In this document: positions 5,264 to 7,948 of the stretch, piece by piece
How positions within the stretch are numbered: the first letter of the stretch is position 1
How the letters are laid out: each line of letters begins with the position of its first letter
NCBI GenBank assembly: GCA_015478575.1
Contig: JADMIN010000094.1
Coordinates: forward strand, 1-7,948
DNA: 7,948 bases
Reading direction: 5' to 3'
DNA from: Ktedonobacterales bacterium
GTDB lineage: Bacteria > Chloroflexota > Ktedonobacteria > Ktedonobacterales > JADMIN01
Position numbers and translations under genes: made by a program
Notes under the pieces: generated by a model
The model's input: the letters and a program-made list of their open reading frames with translations, nothing else
What the model was told of the DNA's origin: nothing
The model's database searches: none

Positions 5264-6493
5264 GTGACAGGGCAACTGGGTATGGGCGCGCTCTACGCGG
5301 CGGCCAGCCCCTGGGGGTTGGCCGGCATTGTCGGTGCGAGCGGCGCGGTCTCACTCGCGCACTACCGCGCGCTGCCCGCGCTGATCTCCGGCACGGGCGA
5401 GACGCCTGGGGAGTCTGTCGCTTGGCCGCGCGTCTCCATCGTCGTGCCCGCGCGCAATGAGGCCGCCAATCTCCCCACCCTCTTGCGCTCGCTGATGGCG
5501 CTAGACTATCGCGATTACGAGATCATCGTGGTAGACGACGACTCCACCGACGCTACCGGCCAGATCGCCACGGACTTCGCGCGTGAATCAGCCGGGCGGG
5601 TGCGCGTCGTGCGCGGCAGTGGCCCGGCCTCTGGCTGGACGGGTAAGAACTACGCCTGTCATCTTGGAGCGCAGGCGGCAACGGGCGCGTGGCTGCTCTT
5701 CACTGATGCCGATACCGAGCATGCGCCCGCGTCACTGCGGCTGGCGATGGGCGCGGCGCTGGCGGCTGGAGCCAGCGCACTCTCGCTCTTCACGCGCCAG
5801 CGCTGCCTCACTTTCTGGGAGCGGCTGCTGCTGCCGTTCGCTTACCAGCAATACTTCGTCGGTGTGCGCCCACGCGCGCTGGCTCGCCCTGGCCAGCCAG
5901 CCCTGGCCAACGGACAATACTTCCTCATCGCGCGCCAGGCATATGCTGTCGTTGGTGGCCACGGCGCGGTGGCGGCCAGCATCACCGATGATGTGGCGCT
6001 GGCGGGCGTACTCAAGCGCGGCGGCTATCCGCCACTGGTGCGCCGTGGCGAGGCGTTGGTGCGCGTGCGCATGTACGACAGCTTCGGTGCGCTGGCGGAG
6101 GGCTTCACCAAGAACTCGTTCCAATTCTTGCGTGAGCAGCGGGCGGGTGGGGCGCTAGTCGTGCTCAGCACGGCCTGCGCGGTTGGTGTGGTGCCAGCGC
6201 TGACGGGTGCGCTGCTCTCCGGCGCGCGGCTGGGGATCGCCGGCGCCCTCGCCGCCCTCGTCTTGCAGATCACACTACTCGCGCCGTGGGAGCGCGCCTT
6301 CGGCGTGCCGTTGCGCTATGCGCTGCTCGCGCCTGTGGCAGCGCTAACCTTTACCGGCATCGCGCTCTCTTCGGCGCTGCATGCGCTCACTCGACGGCCC
6401 GTGCGCTGGAAGGGGCGCGGCTATTCCGCCACCGCCCGCGCTGCCGTCGCCACGGCGAGTGGGCGGAGAGAGGAGCCGCTGCGTGTCGAGTGA
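5264..6493 (+). CDS. Membrane glycosyltransferase, family 2 (CrtQ/CruC/HpnB-like)
   Basis: This 409-residue protein has a GT-A catalytic domain followed by C-terminal membrane helices. The order is: an N-terminal hydrophobic segment (about 17-32), VSIVVPARNEAANLPTLL (57-74), the nucleotide-binding VVDDDSTDATG (89-99), GWTGKNYACHLG (124-135), the metal-binding FTDADT (146-151), the presumed catalytic base segment ITDDVALA (240-247), FTKNSFQF (281-288), then helices near 299-318, 320-340 and 348-371. The ending RRPVRWKGRGYS (377-388) is common in this group. The GWTGK motif and membrane tail resemble carotenoid glycosyltransferases such as CrtQ and hopanoid-associated HpnB. These enzymes place a sugar on a lipid hydroxyl or carboxyl at the cytoplasmic face. 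The GTG start at 5264 is backed by GAGGAGG. The gene overlaps the next by 11 bp. The carotenoid role comes from its neighbours, and the acceptor could be another lipid. Confidence 0.88.
   Translation: MTGQLGMGALYAAASPWGLAGIVGASGAVSLAHYRALPALISGTGETPGESVAWPRVSIVVPARNEAANLPTLLRSLMALDYRDYEIIVVDDDSTDATGQIATDFARESAGRVRVVRGSGPASGWTGKNYACHLGAQAATGAWLLFTDADTEHAPASLRLAMGAALAAGASALSLFTRQRCLTFWERLLLPFAYQQYFVGVRPRALARPGQPALANGQYFLIARQAYAVVGGHGAVAASITDDVALAGVLKRGGYPPLVRRGEALVRVRMYDSFGALAEGFTKNSFQFLREQRAGGALVVLSTACAVGVVPALTGALLSGARLGIAGALAALVLQITLLAPWERAFGVPLRYALLAPVAALTFTGIALSSALHALTRRPVRWKGRGYSATARAAVATASGRREEPLRVE
6469..6475 (+). promoter_or_regulatory. Ribosome binding site deciding the GTG start of the acyltransferase
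   Basis: AGAGGAG lies seven bases before the GTG at 6483, within the end of the glycosyltransferase gene. The next in-frame ATG (6543) has no comparable site. Confidence 0.6.
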
Positions 6494-7520
6494 GCCGACG
6501 AATGCCCGCCCCAGTGAGCCACCGAGCGCCCCTTCCCTCCCGATGGAAGTGGAACCAGGACCATCTCTGCCGCCGCCTCCGCGGGCGACGGCGGGTGTCG
6601 GGGCCGTTCCACCCCGGCCCACGCCGCTGCGCATCCTCCGCGCGCTGCTGCGTCCCACACCGGAGACACGTCCACCCGGCGTGCCGAAGCTGCGCTACCG
6701 CTTTCCGCTCTCCTGGCTGGTCCATATGGGGCGGGACCTGCTGTTCGCGCGCCCTCGCTCCTTCAAGGAGGATTGCGCCCTCGCGGTGCGCTGTCTGCCG
6801 CGCCCACCGCGCATCGAGGGGCAAGAGCACGTGCCAGCGCACGGCTCAGTGGTGCTGGTCGCCAACCACTACCAGCGGCGTGACCTGTGGATCGGATGGG
6901 TCGGTGGACTCCTCTGCACCGCGCTCTGGAGTGCGCGGCCTGAGATGGTCTGCCACTTCGTCGTCGAGGACCGTGCCGTGCTCGATGGCGCCTCCATCAA
7001 TTGGACGCGCCCTATCTTCGCCCGCGTGGCGCGGGTGTGGGATCTCGTGCTGGTGACGCCTGCCGAGGCGCGTGACGCGAACGCGGATGGCTCGCGCCGC
7101 CGCGCGCTGCGCGATTGCCTGCGCCGACTTAGGCGCCCCGATGGTCGGCCCGTCTGCCTCTGCATCATGCCAGAGGGCATCAGTGGCGGCACGCGGGGGC
7201 TGATCGCGCCGGTGGCAGGGAGTGGGCGCTCGCTCTTGGCGCTGGCCAGCGCGGGTGCGCTGCTGCTGCCCGCCGCTGTCTGGGAGGATGCCGATGGCGC
7301 GTTGCATGCCCGGTTCGGTCCCGCGTGGCGGCCCGCCATCCCACCAGGGATGGTGCCCGCCGCGTACGATGGCTGGGCCGGGGATGACGCCATGCGCCGT
7401 ATCGCGGCGCTGCTGCCAGAAACCTTCCGCGGCGTCTACGCCGACGCGCGGGACCCCAACGCGCGGGACCCCAACGCGCGGGACCCCAACGCGCGGGACC
7501 CCAACGCGCCGCAACCGTGA
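6483..7520 (+). CDS. PlsC-type acyltransferase (1-acylglycerol-3-phosphate acyltransferase family)
   Basis: The 345-residue product contains an acyltransferase domain of the LPLAT/PlsC type, which moves fatty acyl groups from acyl-CoA or acyl carrier protein to a hydroxyl. The catalytic H-x4-D box is NHYQRRD (128-134, with H129 and D134), preceded by GSVVLVA (121-127). Further along are VCHFVVEDRAVL (156-167), LCIMPEG (226-232), which replaces the usual F-P-E-G substrate-binding block, and LLLPAAVWED (260-269). Residues 1-60 are proline-rich and probably disordered. The C-terminus (about 322-341) is four copies of the pentapeptide ARDPN. Coming straight after the glycosyltransferase with an 11-bp overlap, it is best explained as acylating the glycolipid that enzyme makes, as CrtO or CruD do for carotenoid glycosides. 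An ordinary phospholipid acyltransferase role remains possible. Confidence 0.83.
   Translation: MSSEPTNARPSEPPSAPSLPMEVEPGPSLPPPPRATAGVGAVPPRPTPLRILRALLRPTPETRPPGVPKLRYRFPLSWLVHMGRDLLFARPRSFKEDCALAVRCLPRPPRIEGQEHVPAHGSVVLVANHYQRRDLWIGWVGGLLCTALWSARPEMVCHFVVEDRAVLDGASINWTRPIFARVARVWDLVLVTPAEARDANADGSRRRALRDCLRRLRRPDGRPVCLCIMPEGISGGTRGLIAPVAGSGRSLLALASAGALLLPAAVWEDADGALHARFGPAWRPAIPPGMVPAAYDGWAGDDAMRRIAALLPETFRGVYADARDPNARDPNARDPNARDPNAPQP
7446..7509 (+). repeat. Four perfect 15-bp tandem repeats inside the acyltransferase 3' end
   Basis: GCGCGGGACCCCAAC occurs without change at 7446-7460, 7461-7475, 7476-7490 and 7491-7505, followed by four bases (GCGC) of a fifth copy. The unit keeps the frame and adds five residues (ARDPN) per copy, ending nine bases before the stop codon at 7518-7520. 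Identity at the DNA level, including third positions, indicates recent slippage rather than selection on the peptide. Confidence 0.95.
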
Positions 7521-7522
7521 GC

Positions 7523-7560
7523 ATGGGCTGGCATGTATGCGCGCGCATCAGCCAGGGCAT
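7523..7560 (+). terminator. Imperfect hairpin after the acyltransferase gene
   Basis: A 12-bp palindrome, ATGCGCGCGCAT (7537-7548), is flanked by CTGGC (7528-7532) and GCCAG (7551-7555), and further out by ATG (7523-7525) and CAT (7558-7560). Together they can form an interrupted stem starting three bases after the stop codon. There is no T-run, so factor-independent termination is doubtful. It may mark the end of the operon or protect the transcript. Confidence 0.3.
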
Positions 7561-7660
7561 ATGATGTACCATTACGCAAGGCCGTTGGCAGCGCCGCCCC
7601 GCTGTCACGCACACACCACGCAAGGAAACGCGCTCAGGCGCTCAGACCCTCAGGCACTCT

Positions 7661-7666
7661 AGGAGG
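7661..7666 (+). promoter_or_regulatory. Ribosome binding site of the ZIP transporter gene
   Basis: AGGAGG lies four bases before the ATG at 7671. An ATG at 7667 touches the site and is in another frame, so it is unlikely to be used. Confidence 0.6.
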
Positions 7667-7670
7667 ATGT

Positions 7671-7948
7671 ATGAATGGAACCGTCTTGCTTTCCATTAGC
7701 ATTCCCGTGGTGGCCCTACTTGCCGGTGGGGCCATCGCCACCGTGCGCGCGCCAAGCGCGAACCTGCGGAGTATCATCCGGCACTTTACGGCGGGCGTGA
7801 TCTTCGCCGCCGCGGGGGCTGAAGTGCTGCCAGACTTGCTGCATACGCGCGGGACCGCTTCCGCCATCCGCGTTGTGATCGGCGTCGCGCTTGGCGTTGT
7901 CGTGATGATTGCCATCCGTGAACTCGCGGAGCGGATCAAGCGCCAGGG
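7671..7948 (+). CDS. ZIP-family metal transporter, N-terminal part (runs off window)
   Basis: Only the first 92 codons are present, and the frame is still open at the window end. The protein begins MNGTVLLSISIPVVALLAGG and has hydrophobic helices at about 4-24, 36-56 and 66-85. The segment RHFTAGVIFAAAGAEVLPDLL (37-57) matches the conserved helix of ZIP transporters, with H38 and the downstream E51 and P54. ZIP proteins import zinc, iron or other divalent metals across the cytoplasmic membrane. The start is fixed by AGGAGG four bases upstream. The metal-binding helices 4 and 5 lie outside the window, so metal specificity and intactness cannot be judged. The 150-bp gap from the acyltransferase gene suggests a separate transcription unit. 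Confidence 0.72.
   Translation, partial: MNGTVLLSISIPVVALLAGGAIATVRAPSANLRSIIRHFTAGVIFAAAGAEVLPDLLHTRGTASAIRVVIGVALGVVVMIAIRELAERIKRQ

Overview
The window is GC-rich DNA carrying seven recognisable genes, all on the + strand. It has strong purine-rich Shine-Dalgarno sites, two GTG starts backed by such sites, and frequent short gene overlaps. The combination of a heterodimeric CrtYc/CrtYd-type lycopene cyclase, a membrane-anchored sulfite-oxidase-fold enzyme with a Tat motif, and a ZIP transporter suits a high-GC Chloroflexota or Actinomycetota bacterium. I cannot choose between these from sequence alone.

Layout. Positions 53-140 hold five 18-bp tandem repeats running into the ribosome binding site of a small MOSC-domain protein (150-692). 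A gene-free, G-rich stretch (693-1007) precedes a full-length glycerol kinase, glpK (1008-2519). After a 211-bp gap comes a compact block: crtYc-like (2731-3096) and crtYd-like (3093-3536) lycopene cyclase subunits, a molybdopterin-dependent oxidoreductase with an N-terminal membrane domain (3529-5148), a family 2 glycosyltransferase (5264-6493) and a PlsC-type acyltransferase (6483-7520). Three of the four junctions in this block overlap (4, 8 and 11 bp). The fourth is a 115-bp gap with a strong inverted repeat. The acyltransferase gene ends in four perfect 15-bp tandem repeats. A ZIP-family metal transporter starts at 7671 and runs off the window end.

How the genes may work together. The cyclase pair would form carotenoid end rings. 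A membrane glycosyltransferase followed by an acyltransferase is the enzyme pair used elsewhere to make carotenoid glycoside esters (CrtQ/CrtO in staphyloxanthin synthesis, CruC/CruD in green bacteria). The block therefore reads as a pathway for carotenoid tailoring or another glycosylated, acylated membrane lipid. No phytoene synthase, desaturase, hydroxylase or hydratase is present here. The molybdenum enzyme in the middle of the block is the least explained member. It has about four membrane helices, then an internal twin-arginine motif and a further helix, then an extracytoplasmic catalytic domain, so it is a candidate for combined Sec and Tat membrane insertion. GlpK and the MOSC protein appear to be separate transcription units. 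No RNA genes, CRISPR arrays, insertion sequences or origins were seen.
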